Source of the DNA: Welwitschia mirabilis
Taxonomy: Eukaryota > Gnetophyta > Gnetopsida > Welwitschiales
Assembly: GCA_051453625.1 (NCBI GenBank)
Contig: JBOZIK010000001.1
Location: 215,446,788 to 215,510,787, forward strand
Direction: 5' to 3'
DNA length: 64,000 nucleotides
Under the pieces are notes generated by a model that was given only the letters and a program-made list of their open reading frames with translations, made no database searches and was not told the origin of the DNA. The position numbers and the translations under genes are program-made. Of the stretch, positions 47,703 to 59,648 are shown piece by piece; position 1 is the stretch's first letter; every line of letters begins with the position of its first letter.

Positions 47703-50253
47703 ATTTAGCATTTATAAATATAATCTCATTCTACATAATGTAAAGATATTATAAGTATGGTCTTTAATATTTTTAATAAATAAATAAATAAAATAAATAT
47801 AATTAGAAGAAGGATATTGAAAATCAAGAAATAAATAGAATATGAAAATGCAAACCTAATTTGTGAATATAACTAGTGAATAATTAAGATTTTAATTAGT
47901 GAATAAAATTAGTAAATATTTAAGTAATTATAATAGATAGTTAATAAAAGTCAATTAAATGCTTATTATGTGGAAAATAATAAAATGCACATGATTAATA
48001 TAAGAATCCTTAGAAAAATCTAATGAAAAAAGCATATAGAAATAGTCAAAGTGATGTGACATAAACAAAGATGATAATGCTTTGACAAAGATGGGTAAAA
48101 GAAAGAAAAGGAAAAGGTCATGTATGTAAGATAAGCATGAAGAGATAATTCTCAAAATGATAAGGCATGGCAAAGGTTTTTGGTTATAAAATTTTTTAAT
48201 ATTATTAAAATTTGATTCAACAATTTTCATTATTTTCAAAATTCAATGTAGAAATATAAAGGATCTTATAGTGATGTTTTACAAAATCTAATACTATTTT
48301 TAAAGCTTCATCAAGAGTAAAAATTTTAAGGCCTAAAATATCTCTCATTCTCTAAGACTATAATAACCTCTAAGAAAACCCATGTAAATAATAAGAAGAG
48401 GAATTTCTATATTGCAAAATTATGAAAGATCTTATATAAGAGTTATTTTATACATGCATGTTAAATAATATGTATGTTATTAGTAGGTATACTTTTTACA
48501 ATGCAAAGGATAGTAAACCTTATATTATTTATGATGTTGTTATCAATCTAAGACTATTGTAATTTATATTTAAATATTTTTGCTTTTTTAACTTAATAAC
48601 ATTATAGTATAGTGTCATTTTTTGGAAGTTGCAATTGTAATTATTAATCTTGAGTGGTCATACTAATAAGTCGATGGAGATTTCAATTGGAATATGCCAT
48701 AAAAATCCACAAATTATATTATAATGATTAGGTATCATCATCGAAGTGCTTATTACTAAGGATCTAGGGATGCATTTTCCTATACATACACTTTCTTAGA
48801 AAAATTATTTGTTATTACACTATAGTTTGATAATTTTTTGGAGTCAACATAGTCTCATCTAGTATACATGCAATTACTATAGCACCCTACTATCCATTAC
48901 ATAAAGCTTTCAAGTGATACTTTTCCCTCTTATTAATTTTATTCTGAGTTATCTTGGAACCTTTATGTCTATTATTCTTGGAATTATAATAATCATATTA
49001 TATAAGATGTTGAAATCTACGCATAAATTATACTCTCACTATAAGTTTATGTCCATCATTAACCTATATGGTTTCATCAATGGAAATGAGCTTATATATG
49101 ATACATAGAGTGTGATTAATGGAGTTCTTAATTTTTCTATACATTTAGTGTAAATTATGATGAAGGTATTTACTGATGATAGCATGTGTTTTTATGTTCA
49201 TCACTAGCCTCTATTGTTTAACTAATGGGGATAGACTCACATCTGTAATGAGATCCTTACTATCAATATTTATGATAGTATGTATTATGTTATCCTTGCA
49301 CAAAATGTTTTCTTAGATTATAGCTTCTACAAATTTCGAAATGAACATAATTATTTACCTATTATTACTTATTCCTTTATTCGCTTAATCTTTTCTATTT
49401 GCTAATAATACTTATTATATTTGTTTCCATTCCTTAATCATGAGACAAAATCTTGTTACAGTGACATGGCTAATATTGGTCCTTATGCATTAAAGTTAGC
49501 AATCTTCATGAGATGGATGTAGTTTTATGCTTTGTTAATCCTTGTGTTTTTGTAAGTGTTAAATGTTATTGTTATGACTAAATGATATTTGTATTAATCA
49601 TTTAAGAAATTTTTCAATATATATTTTTTTAGGGATTTGATTAAGTTATGTGATATAACTTCTTTTTAAACTTTTATTTTAAATTAAATAATAAAGAGAA
49701 TGTTTTGTAAAGGAACTAATAAACTATATAAGTAAGAGTCCTTGTTTGTACGAAAATATATGAAAAAACTAATTATCATTATTACATTACATAATTATAA
49801 CGTAAGAGAATGTTAATCCAAGAATCATCTCACCTATTTAGTTATACTAAGGATCTTGAATAATGATTTTGCTATAGCTACTTTATCATAATTTAACCTT
49901 TATTTCCTTCTTCAAAGTCTAATATCAAAGCATAAATTCATTTATAATTATGTTTCTTTCTAATCTTGATAACATCTGTATCATATCATGTTTTAGAGAT
50001 TATTTATATTAATTTTATCTAATAGGTATTCATGAAAAATAAAGAGAAATAGTTTTTATAGATGAAAGCATTCAATATTTTAAATTTTATGTAAAGTCTT
50101 CACTTATTTTCTTTTTACATATAAATATTATAGAACTAATCTATTTTGGATGAGAAAGATTATAAATGGATCATATGTTAACAATTTAGTTTTTTATTAT
50201 TTTATAATGCTTTCAATGAGAGAATTACATCTCTATTTTGATTATTTTATTAA
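47703..50253. other. AT-rich DNA with a weak ~147-bp repeat near 49046-49248
   Basis: The string tttatgtccatcattaacct (49046) and its relative tttatgttcatcactagcct (49193) each continue into a similar ...gtttaa/tca..aatggrrat segment, 147 bp apart. Otherwise nothing supportable. The 64-codon frame at 48914-49108 is low-complexity and hydrophobic, with no family resemblance. Confidence 0.4.
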
Positions 50254-50339
50254 CTTTATATTAAATTAATATTTATCAATTGATGTTAAATAATGTTTTC
50301 TGTGTAGGGAAATTAGTTGTATATTTTGTAGAAAATATT

Positions 50340-50595
50340 TATCACTTTCAAGTTAGAAGGTAAAGTAATGTTTGTCACATTTTGATCAAGTTTTGTTACC
50401 TTCTTAAGGAGTTGAATNNNNNNNNNNNNNNNNNNNNNNNNNNNNNNNNNNNNNNNNNNNNNNNNNNNNNNNNNNNNNNNNNNNNNNNNNNNNNNNNNNN
50501 NNNNNNNNNNNNNNNNNTATCACTTTCAGGTTAGAAGGTAAAGTAATGTTTGTCACATTTTGATCAAGTTTTGTTACCTTCTTGAGGAGTTGACT
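50340..50595. other. artefactual duplication around gap 50418-50517
   Basis: Sequence 50340-50417 recurs from 50518 on with a handful of differences. The 3' LTR contains it once, so the 100-N run separates two assembled versions of one sequence. Confidence 0.85.
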
Positions 50596-51115
50596 AGACT
50601 TATAAGGGGTTCACTGCACCTGAAGTGAACACCTAGACATGAATCAAATTCAGAGGGATTGACTAGAAATTTGAGGGGTTAATCAAACTTATAAACCTGA
50701 GAACCATACTCCTAAATCAATCATCAAGGGGTTGACTAGACATCTGAGGGATCAATTGTACCTAAGCATTGTGCACCTGATACTTCCTAGCTGATCATCA
50801 AGGGGTTAACTAAATACTTGATAGGTCAACTAGATCTGAGAACTAAGCATAAATACTTCACAGTTGATCAGTAAGGTGTTGATCAGATTCTTAAGGGGTT
50901 GATCAAACTTGAAGCAAAAAAAATATGATGGATTTTATCAAGACCAAGTGGATAACTAGATAGATATGCAGCTGACTAGATAAGCAGTCAATGAGATCCT
51001 AAGGGGTCAATCGGATGTGGAGCTATAAGAAACTAGATCAATCAAAAAGATCACAAGGATAACCTATTTCAGTAATGATATTAAAAGGGGTTGATCGAAT
51101 ATTTAATGGGTCAAT
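50590..51115 (+). repeat. reiterated GGGGTYRACTAGAC-type motif array in LTR U3
   Basis: A motif of about 14 bp (ggggttgactagac, ggggttaactaaat, ggggttgatcagat, agggattgactagaa and others) recurs every 30-60 bp. It is often followed by tctgaggg or ttgaggg. The 3' LTR carries a parallel series. Similar elements are scattered in the internal 3' region at 57740-57960. Position in U3 suggests promoter or enhancer modules, which is inference. Confidence 0.65.
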
Positions 51116-51163
51116 TAGCCATGATTGAAACATAAATTTTATAGCTATTATGTAATTAATTTA

Positions 51164-52030
51164 TGGCTATTAGAAGAGATTTTTCACTTATAAAAATCCT
51201 AAAAGACTTCCACTATATANNNNNNNNNNNNNNNNNNNNNNNNNNNNNNNNNNNNNNNNNNNNNNNNNNNNNNNNNNNNNNNNNNNNNNNNNNNNNNNNN
51301 NNNNNNNNNNNNNNNNNNNNNNNNNNNNNNNNNNNNNNNNNNNNNNNNNNNNNNNNNNNNNNNNNNNNNNNNNNNNNNNNNNNNNNNNNNNNNNNNNNNN
51401 NNNNNNNNNNNNNNNNNNNNNNNNNNNNNNNNNNNNNNNNNNNNNNNNNNNNNNNNNNNNNNNNNNNNNNNNNNNNNNNNNNNNNNNNNNNNNNNNNNNN
51501 NNNNNNNNNNNNNNNNNNNNNNNNNNNNNNNNNNNNNNNNNNNNNNNNNNNNNNNNNNNNNNNNNNNNNNNNNNNNNNNNNNNNNNNNNNNNNNNNNNNN
51601 NNNNNNNNNNNNNNNNNNNNNNNNNNNNNNNNNNNNNNNNNNNNNNNNNNNNNNNNNNNNNNNNNNNNNNNNNNNNNNNNNNNNNNNNNNNNNNNNNNNN
51701 NNNNNNNNNNNNNNNNNNNNNNNNNNNNNNNNNNNNNNNNNNNNNNNNNNNNNNNNNNNNNNNNNNNNNNNNNNNNNNNNNNNNNNNNNNNNNNNNNNNN
51801 NNNNNNNNNNNNNNNNNNNNNNNNNNNNNNNNNNNNNNNNNNNNNNNNNNNNNNNNNNNNNNNNNNNNNNNNNNNNNNNNNNNNNNNNNNNNNNNNNNNN
51901 NNNNNNNNNNNNNNNNNNNNNNNNNNNNNNNNNNNNNNNNNNNNNNNNNNNNNNNNNNNNNNNNNNNNNNNNTGGCTATTAGAAGAGATTTTTCACTTAT
52001 AAAAATCCTAAAAGTCTTCCACTATATATA
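51164..52030. other. artefactual duplication around gap 51220-51972
   Basis: Sequence 51164-51219 recurs at 51973 onward almost unchanged, across 753 N. The 3' LTR has the block once (about 60397). The gap is therefore not real sequence of that length. Confidence 0.85.
52023..52030 (+). promoter_or_regulatory. LTR TATA box
   Basis: Tatatata in the context cactatatatagctaagag, conserved at 60446-60453 in the other LTR. Probable RNA polymerase II start region, marking the U3/R boundary shortly downstream. Confidence 0.65.
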
Positions 52031-52633
52031 GCTAAGAGATAAATCATTGTTATACCTTTTATTGAAATTTTAAATGTTATGGATTTATCATTATACTCAT
52101 TTGGCATTGCATTCCTAATCAAAGATGAACCAATAACTATGGTATCTTTTCATATGAGATCAGATATGTCACACTTCTTTGTTTCTATATTATATAATTT
52201 TTAGGAGAAGTTATTCATTGCTTACATTAAGCTAAAGATCAAGTGATACTTGTGCATCTAAGCATACTATCATCACTACTACACTTTTTTACAAAAGGTT
52301 GAGACTGAGCCTTTAGAAAAAGTCATTTGTAAAGGTTATAGGTAAACCTCCAATACCTAGAAGAAATTAATAGAGATTAGGATTAGGCTTCATGAGAAGC
52401 TGATTATCAAGAATGGAGTAGAAGATTTTCCTAAATCACTATAAATATTATGTGCTTCTGATTGGTATTTTGTGCTTTCTAATATTTTCACTTTTTAGAA
52501 TACTTTCAGTTTCCATGCATAAGTTTTTAGGTATTTTTTTTCTTAAGCAAAGTATTTTTAATTTGAAGATTATTTAATAAATTTTTAAAATCCTATTTAC
52601 CCCAATCCTCTCTCTAGGGTTCTAGATTATACA

Positions 52634-52655
52634 ATTAATATCATAACTACATTGA
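52634..52655 (+). promoter_or_regulatory. primer binding site, tRNA-Met type (decayed)
   Basis: Attaatatcataactacattg directly follows the 5' LTR and resembles TTGGTATCAGAGCTACATTG, the initiator tRNA-Met complement used by copia elements. Differences are mainly G-to-A and C-to-T. Confidence 0.7.
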
Positions 52656-52698
52656 AACCCTATTAAGTTTTTAATAGATTTAGAATTTAGAACCCAAA

Positions 52699-54300
52699 AT
52701 GAGTAATCCTACTAATGGTTTTTTCACTAGACTTTTACCTATGTTTGATGGGTTAAATTATGCTTGTTGAAAAGTTCAAATAAGAACCTTCCTTAGATAC
52801 CCAGATGCGGAAATTAAAAAGGCTATTTACAAAGGATATACTATGCCTACTTTAGTGAAAACTAATGTTAATGATAATACCATTTTACTTTAAAAAACTT
52901 GAGACTAATGAACTATCACTGATAGATCCAAAGCTACCATAGATGCCCATGATATTAATTTTGTATTTTGTTTAGATTGTACAAATGAATTTAAAAAGAT
53001 TATAAATTATGAACATGCAAAGAATGCATGGGATATTCTTAAAGTTATACATAAAGGGACATCCATACTCAAGCAATCCAAAGTATAAATGCTTATTTCA
53101 AAATTTAAAGACATTCATATAAATCAGGAGAATACTTTACAGGAGTTCTTTGCTAAAATTATAGGAGTTCTTTGCTAAACTTACAAACATTTTCAATTCC
53201 CTGGCAAGTCTAAGTGAAAGATTAGATGAAGCAAAAGTGGTCTGAAAAGTGCTAAGACCCCTTCCAAATAGTTTTAAACCAAATCTTATAATAATCAAAG
53301 AAAGAAAAAATATCAACATAATGGAACTAAAAGAGCTTCAAGGTAATTTACAAATATATCTGTTAAAATTTTATAAATATAAGAACAAAGGTATTTCTTT
53401 AACATGTGTATAGAAAAAGTACAAGTCAAAGAAATCAGATGAAGATCTAGATGATGATGAAGTTTCTCTTCTAATAAGAAGATTCAATAAATTTTTGCAT
53501 AGAAGCAAAAAGGAATGTGAGCCAAGTAGAGGCACAAAAAAGAACACTCAAAGTACAGAAGGATGAAGACAAAGAAAAATAGATTTAATGCTATGCATGC
53601 AGAGAATTTGGACATATGGTAAATGAGTTCCCGAACAAGAAGAGAGAATGCTAAAAATCAAAGACATCTCCATTCATTGTAACATGGAATAATGTAGTTG
53701 AAGATGATGACAATAGTTCAGATTAAAATTTAGATGAANNNNNNNNNNNNNNNNNNNNNNNAACTATGCCTCCATTAGATAACTTGCTTAATACATTAGA
53801 ATCTAATGATTTGGATGTAATTGAAGAAGAACAAGATGAGCTAGAAGATACTTGTCAAAAACTATACTTAGAATGTGAAAAGTTGGCAAAGCGCATAAAT
53901 GATCTGAATAATATTATAAAATATCTTACCAAAGAAAAGGAGGAAATGGAATCAAAGTACAAAGAGGTTAAATCTAAAAATTTTAACCTCATTTTACATG
54001 TTAAAGGTTTATCTCATTTTGTTAATAAATTTTCTAGTGGTTTATCTAAATTAAAATAGATGCTTGAAATTTAGAAACCAGCTGATGATAAGTTAGGTAT
54101 TAGCTTCCCCAAAAATAACAAAGTCAACAAAATCAAGTAACTTGACAAAATAAGTTCATTTATAAAGTTACTTGTCATTTATATGGTAAGTCAAGTCATT
54201 TAAAGCTATTTTGCAATGTTAAAAAATTAATGTTATTTCCAAATTCAGTTAGTTTCTTTTATTTAAATTTATTCCAACAGGATATGTACCACATTAGTTT
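52699..54300 (+). pseudogene. copia gag polyprotein relic
   Basis: Begins at ATG 52699 with MSNPTNGFFTRLLPMFDGLN, typical of copia gag (PPxFDGxNYxxWK). Codon 24, where the Trp is expected, is TGA. AKNAWDILKVIHKGTSILKQ near 53010-53075 is the central gag block. A first zinc knuckle at 53589-53630 reads CYACREFGHMVNEF, with its last Cys lost. An open stretch 53766-54059 (97 codons) is acidic then heptad-rich, a probable coiled coil. A second knuckle, CHLYGKSSHLKLFC, is at 54173-54214, its second Cys now Tyr. Gag builds the particle and binds RNA. A 23-N gap (53739-53761) and frameshifts interrupt it. Confidence 0.8.
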
Positions 54301-54347
54301 AAAATGACTAAGTTGGTAAAGGCTAATGATTTGAAAAGTCTTTTAAT

Positions 54348-54846
54348 NNNNNNNNNNNNNNNNNNNNNNNNNNNNNNNNNNNNNNNNNNNNNNNNNNNNN
54401 NNNNNNNNNNNNNNNNNNNNNNNNNNNNNNNNNNNNNNNNNNNNNNNNNNNNNNNNNNNNNNNNNNNNNNNNNNNNNNNNNNNNNNNNNNNNNNNNNNNN
54501 NNNNNNNNNNNNNNNNNNNNNNNNNNNNNNNNNNNNNNNNNNNNNNNNNNNNNNNNNNNNNNNNNNNNNNNNNNNNNNNNNNNNNNNNNNNNNNNNNNNN
54601 NNNNNNNNNNNNNNNNNNNNNNNNNNNNNNNNNNNNNNNNNNNNNNNNNNNNNNNNNNNNNNNNNNNNNNNNNNNNNNNNNNNNNNNNNNNNNNNNNNNN
54701 NNNNNNNNNNNNNNNNNNNNNNNNNNNNNNNNNNNNNNNNNNNNNNNNNNNNNNNNNNNNNNNNNNNNNNNNNNNNNNNNNNNNNNNNNNNNNNNNNNNN
54801 NNNNNNNNNNNNNNNNNNNNNNNNNNNNNNNNNNNNNNNNNNNNNN
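54348..54846. other. assembly gap over the protease region
   Basis: 499 N between the gag zinc-knuckle region and the pre-integrase region. The protease active site (DSG) should fall here in copia order. Given the sizing errors of other gaps, its true length is uncertain. Confidence 0.6.
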
Positions 54847-55109
54847 TTTTTAGTAAAAATGGAAGAGTAAAAATCAAAGGTATTAGAAGCATCAGTGGAG
54901 GTAACTTACCTAGAATAAATGAAATTTATATGTCAATGGTTTAAATCATAATTTATTAAGTATCTACCAAATTTGAGACAAAAGTCATAAGGTCATTTTC
55001 AATAGGTCTAAATGTGAAATTTTACATGAAAAAGCAAATGATGTTATTCTTAAATCAAATAGAATAGATAATTTTTATAACATATATCAATCATTTTATT
55101 CTTATTATT

Positions 55110-55990
55110 GTTCTTATGTTTCTCAAGAAGAGCTTTGGTATAAACATTTAAATCATGTTAATTACGATCAATTGAAAATAATTATTTGTAAAAAATAATT
55201 ATAAAAGGTATTTTAAAAATAAATGTTTAAAAATGTGGTTTATGTAATGCATGTCAAAATGGAAAACAAATAAGAACTTTACATAATAATAAAAACCAAG
55301 TTTCCACAACTATGCCATTAGAACTCATTCATATGAACTTGGTAGGTCCTACTCAAAATCAAAGTTTAGGTGGTAAATGCTATTTGATTACTATGATAGA
55401 TGATTTCTCTAGATGTACATGGGTTGCATTTATTTCAAACAAATCCAAAACTTATAAATATTGGATTGAGATATGCAAAAAAAAATCAAAATAAGAAAGG
55501 ATATACTATTAAAAAAAAAAAAAAGAAGTGATCATTATGCTAAATTCAAAAATCATTTATTTGAGAACTATTTCATTAACAATGGAATTAATCACTAATT
55601 TTATCTCCTAAAATACCACAATAAAATGGTATTGCTAAAAGAAAGAATAGAGTCCTCTAAGAAATGATAGGAACTATGTTAAATTACAAGGAGGTTTCAA
55701 AATCATTTTGGGCTAATGCTATTATTACTACATGTTATATTGTTAATAGAGTTTATCTTATACCCAGTATGGATAAAATGCTATATGAGTTATGGAAAGG
55801 AAGATAACCTAATGTTTCTTATTTTAAAGTCTGTAGAAGTAAATGTTATGTGCTAAGAGATAGAAAACATCTAAGAAAATTTGAGTCTAAAGTTGATGAA
55901 GCTATATTTTTGGAATATTTAACTAGAAGTAGAGCTTTTCATGTTTTCAACAGGAGAAGTTTAACTACAAAAGAATCAATAAATGTATAA
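55110..55990 (+). pseudogene. copia integrase relic, first catalytic Asp lost
   Basis: The pre-integrase segment EELWYKHLNHVNYDQL (55128-55175) carries the His pair of the zinc finger, and CGLCNACQNGKQ follows. The core, open at 55312-55494, reads MPLELIHMNLVGPTQNQSLG, then YLITMIDDFSRCTWVAFISN. The HMDLxGP Asp is Asn (codon 55336-55338), while the MIDDFSR Asp is kept. A poly-A slip near 55511-55524 destroys the frame before the third block. Later landmarks are NYKEVSKSFWANAI and YIVNRVYLIPSM. Integrase would join cDNA to host DNA; this one lacks a catalytic residue and is broken. Confidence 0.85.
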
Positions 55991-56193
55991 ATTAATGATG
56001 TTATCATGAGTCTTATTTATTTAAATGATGAGGAAGACATATCTTCAAATATCCCCATGACTAATGTAGTTTCTACTGAAAATGAAAAAGATCCTACAAA
56101 AGAAGTCATAACTAAAATGTTAAAAGAGCTAAAATATTATTCTTTAGGTCTATTATTAGATAAGTTAGCTCAAAAATAAAGATAATAAATTCT

Positions 56194-57050
56194 ATGAAGA
56201 ATTTTTATGCCCACATTTGTTATGTTTCTCAAATAGAACCTAAGAAATTTGAAGAAGCTAAATCCCATGAAGAATGCATGATGGCTATGCAAGATGAATT
56301 ACAACAATTTAAGAGAAATGATGTTTGGAAGCTTATAGAAAGGCCAAAAGATAAAAATTTCATTGGGACAAAGTGGATCTTTAAAAACAAATGTGATGAA
56401 GAAATAATGCCATTAAAAACAAAGTAATATTAGTAGTACAAGGCTACAACCAAATAGAAGGCATTGATGTAGTTGATACATTTGCTTCAATTATAAGGCT
56501 TAATAGCATTAGAATGTTTCTATTATTTATAGCCTTTAAAATTTTCAAAGTGTATCAAATGGATGTAAAGAATTCCTTTTTAAATGAATCTCTAAATGAA
56601 GAAGTATATGTAGAACAACTACAAGGCTTTATTAATCCTTATAAATCTAATCATGTTTATAGACTTAAGAAAGCTTTGTATGGGTTAGATCAAGATCCAA
56701 GAGCTTAACATGAAAAGTTAGCCACTTTCTTAAATGATAATGTTTATATTCATGGGATAGTAGATAGGATTTTATTTGTTAAGAATTTAAGAAAGTATTT
56801 TATCATTATACAAATTTATGTGGATGCTATCATATCTGGTGAAGAAGCATTATCAAAAGAGTTTGGAACAATTATGATAATACATTTTGCAATGAGCATG
56901 CTTGGTAAAGTAAAAATGTTTTTGAGATTACAGATTAAGCAAATAAAGAATGGAATATTTATTTCTTAATCTAAATATCAAAAAGATTTAAGCAAAGGTT
57001 TTGAATTAGAGAATGCTAAAACAACTGATACTCCTATGTCAACATCTTAT
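56194..57050 (+). pseudogene. copia reverse transcriptase relic
   Basis: Frame 56194-56427 carries the RT N-terminus: SHEECMMAMQDELQQFKRND, VWKLIERPKD, IGTKWIFKNK. Next come EGIDVVDTFASIIRLNSIRM, and in frame 56514-56708 YQMDVKNSFLNESLNEEVYV then YRLKKALYGLDQDPRA. The catalytic YVDD is YVDA (56817-56828). MLGKVKMFLRLQIKQIKNGI corresponds to the conserved MLGELxxFLGLQIxQxxxGI block. At least three frame breaks. Copies element RNA; inactive here because an active-site Asp is replaced. Confidence 0.86.
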
Positions 57051-57059
57051 AAATTTAGT

Positions 57060-57725
57060 TTGGATAAAAATGAAAAATTAGTAGATCAAAAACTCTATAG
57101 GAGTATGATTGTAATTTTATTATATTTGATTACAAGTACACCAAATATTATGTTTAATGTTGATGTTTATACAAGTTACCAACCACAACTAAAAGAATCA
57201 TAGTAACAAGTAGTAAAAATAATAATTAAATATATAAAGGAGACCTGTGACTATAATTTGTGATATCCCATAGAGACATCCTTTAAGCTTGTAACTTTTA
57301 GTGATGTGGATTGGGCTAGATGTAAGGATGATAAAAAGAGCACAAGTGGTAATTGTTTTTTATTAAGTCCATGCTTAGTTGGATGGACAAGTAAAATAAA
57401 AAATTAAATATCTCTTTTAACAGCCAAAGTCAAGTATATTGCAGTAGGGAATTGTTGTGCTCATCTCCTTTAGATGAAGGAAATGGAAAAGGACTTTGGT
57501 GTAAATTTTGAACATGTTCCTTTTTTTTTAATAATACTAGTGATATAAATATTTCTAAAAATCCTATTCAACACTTAAGAACTAAACACATTAAACTAAT
57601 ACATCTTTTTTTAAGAGATCAAGTTGAAAATAAGACATTACTATGAATTTTATTAGTATAGATCATCAACTATCAGATACTTTTATAAAACCCCTAAATT
57701 TTAATAATTTTCTTCATCTTTGAAA
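57060..57725 (+). pseudogene. copia RNase H relic
   Basis: YRSMIVILLYLITSTPNIMF is the linker after RT. FSDVDWARCKDDKKSTSGNC at 57297-57356 matches SDADWAGCxxDRKSTSGxC and keeps its Asp residues. TAKVKYIAVGNCC follows, where the catalytic Glu of TAEAEY is Lys/Val. KHIKLIHLFLRDQVE near 57586-57630 is the last block (KHIDIRHHFIRD). In-frame stops occur in between. Confidence 0.84.
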
Positions 57726-58127
57726 TGAACTGAGGATTATCTTATCATTCTCTAGCTGATTGCAGGATGATTGACTAGATCTATAATTTGATCAACCAGA
57801 GGTGGTTATTTGACTACCCCAAAAGCTGGTTGCTTAGACCTTAATAGTACTGTAAACTTGCATCTTGACAGATCGACTAAAACTCAAACCTCTCGATTGG
57901 ACCTATAGGATTATAGTGCAGATTTCAATAGATTGTACCTATAAGATTCTAGTGTATAATTACCATTAGTTGACATGATTTATTTCTTCAAATCAACTTT
58001 ATTGGCCTTCTATTTAAAAGCAAGTAGAACCAAAACCCTTTTCATTGTTTTCTAATCACCTGTCTCCTTTAGATCTAGTGTTTTTCTTAAATTTTTCTTA
58101 TATTTAAGCTCCTTCCAAGTCATTGTA

Positions 58128-59184
58128 ATGGTTGAGGGAGCCTTTAAGAGAAGGACAAAGGAGGCTGCTAGTAAAGAACCTTCTTATTTCTACCAACGAA
58201 TGTCTAAATATGTCTTGGACAAGTTCAGTGAGAATTTTGAGAAGAAGCCTGTGTACTAGGAAATATTTATTAATACTTTAAAGCTTACGGAGCTTAGAGA
58301 TGTGATCTAACTCTTGCAAAATATAGATCTATCTTATTTTTTTAATGTTTTAGAATCTTCTTACCCTTTTACTATCAGGTTATTTTATAGTAATGCTTCT
58401 TACAATTTTAACACTGGAAACCTTGAAACCCTTGTTTTGGAGAAAAGGATGAAAGTAACTACAAACTTCATTGTAACTATTACTAATCTTCTAAGAGGAG
58501 ACCTTAAGGAGTTTTGGCCTCTTTGTGACTCCATGGAAAATAAAGTAAAGGTCACAAGGAAGCTTTGTGATAAGTTCCATAGCTATAAGCACAATATTTC
58601 TACTTCTCTACTTACTCCAAAGTATAGATTTCTTTACTTAGTTTTTACCTATAATTTCTTACCTTTGGCAGGTTACTATGATGAGGCCTTTAACTATAAG
58701 ACCTATTTGATGTACTTGGTAGGGACTAGGCACCCCATTAATGCCCCTTTAATTATACTGAAGAATATGGTTTCTTAGTTGGAGTATCACAAATTAGGGC
58801 TTTACTCTACTCTGTGTTGATTGCAAATATATGCCATTATTATTGAGTCACTTTTCACTGGAAGATTTAAACCCTTCAATCCATGTCACCCATTAGATAT
58901 GCAACATTGTCTCACATGCATATCTTTGTCAAATCCAAGAAGTACTCTAAATCCCCTTCTCTTAAGCAAGCCTCTCTAGAAGAGACTATTTCATACTTGA
59001 CATAGATTGACTCTCATATGAAGTACATGAAAGAAGCTCTAATTACAGCTAGGTAAGATATTATTGACACTTTAGAGGAAGCTAGAAGCTCATCATAAAA
59101 GTTAGTTAAAGAAGAGAAAGAACAAGAAGAATAAGATTTTAAAGAAGAATTAGAAGAGCAGGAAGTTAAGGAATCTAACTAGAT
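58128..59184 (+). pseudogene. third ORF after pol (plant transposon-associated domain)
   Basis: Starts at ATG 58128 (MVEGAFKRRTKEAASKEPSY). After two in-frame stops it is open for 154 codons (58314-58778), the longest gap-free frame in the window. Pattern: YPFTIRLFYSN, then ETLVLEKRMKVTTNFI, then LTPKYRFLYLVFTYNFLPLA, then LMYLVGTRHPINAPLIILKN. This layout (VRLFYANL...VRGKxIxL...HRLLHYIxTxxLxPxxG...RPINLGxLI) resembles a domain often annotated as putative plant transposon protein (PF20167 from memory). The tail at 59090-59184 is very acidic (EEKEQEE, EELEEQEVKE). Sirevirus third ORFs have been called envelope-like; no signal peptide or membrane helix is evident here, so that role is not supported. 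Confidence 0.65.
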
Positions 59185-59648
59185 GTTTTCTATTCTTATG
59201 TTTTTCAATCATGCTGGTGTATCTTTTCTCCTTTGTCATGGATGTTAAAAGGAGGATAATTAGTTAGTCGTTTATGTTTCTTTCAAATTTATTTAATCTT
59301 GATGAGCATTTTTGATTATAATGTTCATCTTTTAGTAATAGAAACGCACTTGTGTTTATGCTTTATAATTTGTGTTTCAAATTTTTTAGTATACATATAT
59401 TTTTAGTATGAACTAAAAATTATGGTATATATTATGATTATTTAGTAATTCATAATCAAAATGCTATCTATCACATATATTTTGGCACTTCAAATTGTCT
59501 TTAAATTTTGGCACAATCTAAGAAATTATCAAAATGTCTAACTTGATATAAAAGTTTTAATAATTTTGTAAAAGTTAAAAGGAATTATGTGAAGGGAAGT
59601 TTTCCAAATTAAATCTCCTCAACTAAAAACAAGTTTACCATTTATATC

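Larger units (their letters stand above)
50259..52633 (+). repeat. Sirevirus-like 5' LTR
   Basis: Starts tattaaattaatattt (from TGTTAAATTA) and ends gggttctagattataca. The raw length of 2375 bp includes two N runs, each with a duplicated flank (178-bp and 809-bp offsets). Removing both leaves 1388 bp, against 1387 bp in the 3' LTR. U3 holds many copies of a ggggttgactagac-type motif, and a TATA box lies at 52023. Confidence 0.85.

Noticed and set aside
51163-52002. 279-codon plus-strand frame
   Set aside because: Its two ends are two assembled versions of the same LTR segment on either side of 753 N.
53137-53319. 60-codon minus-strand frame
   Set aside because: It is antisense to recognisable copia gag.
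58314-58778. 154-codon frame as a host gene
   Set aside because: It lies between RNase H and PPT of one retroelement, and upstream in-phase sequence extends it to 58128 through stops. It is the third ORF of that element.
58128-59184. Calling the third ORF an envelope gene
   Set aside because: No signal peptide, glycoprotein-like cysteine pattern or membrane helix is visible; only its position matches reports of envelope-like Sirevirus ORFs.
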